DNA of 43,073 bases. Source: an uncultured Photobacterium sp. Lineage in GTDB: Bacteria; Pseudomonadota; Gammaproteobacteria; Enterobacterales; Vibrionaceae. Positions 42,898-43,073 of the stretch are shown piece after piece. The notes under the pieces were generated by a model that searched no databases, was not told the DNA's origin, and worked only from the letters and a program-made list of their open reading frames with translations. The stretch is from positions 1 to 43,073 of the forward strand of contig NZ_CANMZV010000029.1 in NCBI RefSeq assembly GCF_947502415.1, in the 5' to 3' direction. Both the position numbers and the translations under genes were made by a program. Numbering within the stretch: position 1 is the first letter of the stretch; each line of letters begins with the position of its first letter.

Positions 42898-42900
42898 GCG

Positions 42901-43041
42901 ATGACGATACCTCATGTTGTTAGCTTACTGGTCAAACAACTTGCTGCACTCCAGCAAGTCGTTACTCTGCTGGAAGACAAAATATTAACCACCAGCTGCG
43001 TATTCCGGCCCATGCTGAACACTCATTCCGGTTCAATGTGA
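42901..43041 (+). CDS. ORF interrupted by IS-end repeats
   Basis: A frame starts three bases after the YiaA-like gene: MTIPHVVSLLVKQLAALQQV then a leucine-rich helical stretch, about 33 codons before the repeats at 43002. From there it reads through repeat DNA to a stop at 43041. It may be the 5' end of a gene cut by an insertion sequence, or part of the element itself. No clear ribosome binding site. Confidence 0.3.
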   Translation: MTIPHVVSLLVKQLAALQQVVTLLEDKILTTSCVFRPMLNTHSGSM

Positions 43042-43073
43042 ACACCTATTCTGGTTTAACGTGAACACCCATT
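43002..43073. mobile_element. Terminal repeats of a probable IS21-family element
   Basis: Three consecutive 23-base units start at 43002, 43025 and 43048, each of the form ATTCYGGYYYAAYGTGAACACC (first unit more diverged), and a fourth starts at 43071 as the window ends. Multiple 20-25-base terminal repeats with the core GTGAACACC-ATTCCGG are characteristic of IS21-family ends. The transposase genes istA/istB would lie beyond the window. Confidence 0.6.

Noticed and set aside
1..43073. CRISPR array
   Set aside because: No series of regularly spaced direct repeats was seen. The only tandem units are the contiguous 23-base IS-end repeats at the right edge.

Overview
The window looks like chromosomal DNA from a gamma-proteobacterium of the family Vibrionaceae, with Photobacterium the best guess. 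The pheS-pheT-ihfA-btuC-btuD neighbourhood, a tandem glycine riboswitch ahead of an alanine/glycine:sodium symporter (an arrangement known from Vibrio cholerae), two methyl-accepting chemotaxis proteins and several lipoproteins all fit this. The genus is an inference from gene content, not a database result.

Layout. 1-5 kb is accessory and partly decayed: hypothetical envelope proteins, a methyltransferase with two lesions, a zinc-ribbon protein, and a stand-alone BrxR/CapW-like WYL regulator with a 31-bp palindromic operator over its promoter. 5-9.6 kb holds small membrane and lipoprotein genes, a YqaB-like phosphatase, an orphan solute-binding protein, a membrane J-domain protein and an AraC regulator with a degenerate receiver domain. 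9.6-12 kb is the glycine riboswitch and its symporter. 12-16.3 kb has an NTF2-like protein, a HAD hydrolase, a Tat-exported HiPIP, the Hsp70 relative YegD and a DsbA-like lipoprotein. At 16.5 kb a CRP-like site, a -10 box and an orphan strong terminator suggest a short RNA. An MCP, a decayed tRNA-Cys and an NrdR box lead into a split adenosylcobalamin-dependent ribonucleotide reductase (19.4-22.2 kb), followed by a YidE transporter and a second MCP.

26.5-30.4 kb is a compact metabolic module (LysR regulator, octopine/nopaline-type dehydrogenase, YfcC-family transporter) bounded on both sides by terminators sharing the same stem, with a tRNA fragment at its right edge. I read it as a candidate opine-use locus. 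30.4-35.2 kb encodes a PepF-type peptidase, the vitamin B12 importer BtuCD and AstE on the minus strand. 35.4-37.3 kb is a DUF4105 lipoprotein translationally coupled to a tiny secreted protein. A 162-bp palindromic MITE-like element follows, then ihfA, pheT and pheS (all minus) with a phenylalanine-rich leader ORF and attenuator. The right edge contains a frameshifted gene remnant, a YiaA-like membrane protein and three 23-bp repeats typical of an IS21-family end.

Connections: BtuCD supplies the cobalamin needed by the class II reductase, although the loci are 10 kb apart and not one operon. Repeat-like sequences with the same terminal motif occur at about 1.6, 12.1 and 37.5 kb, and decayed genes cluster at both ends, so the window mixes conserved core genes with recently rearranged segments.
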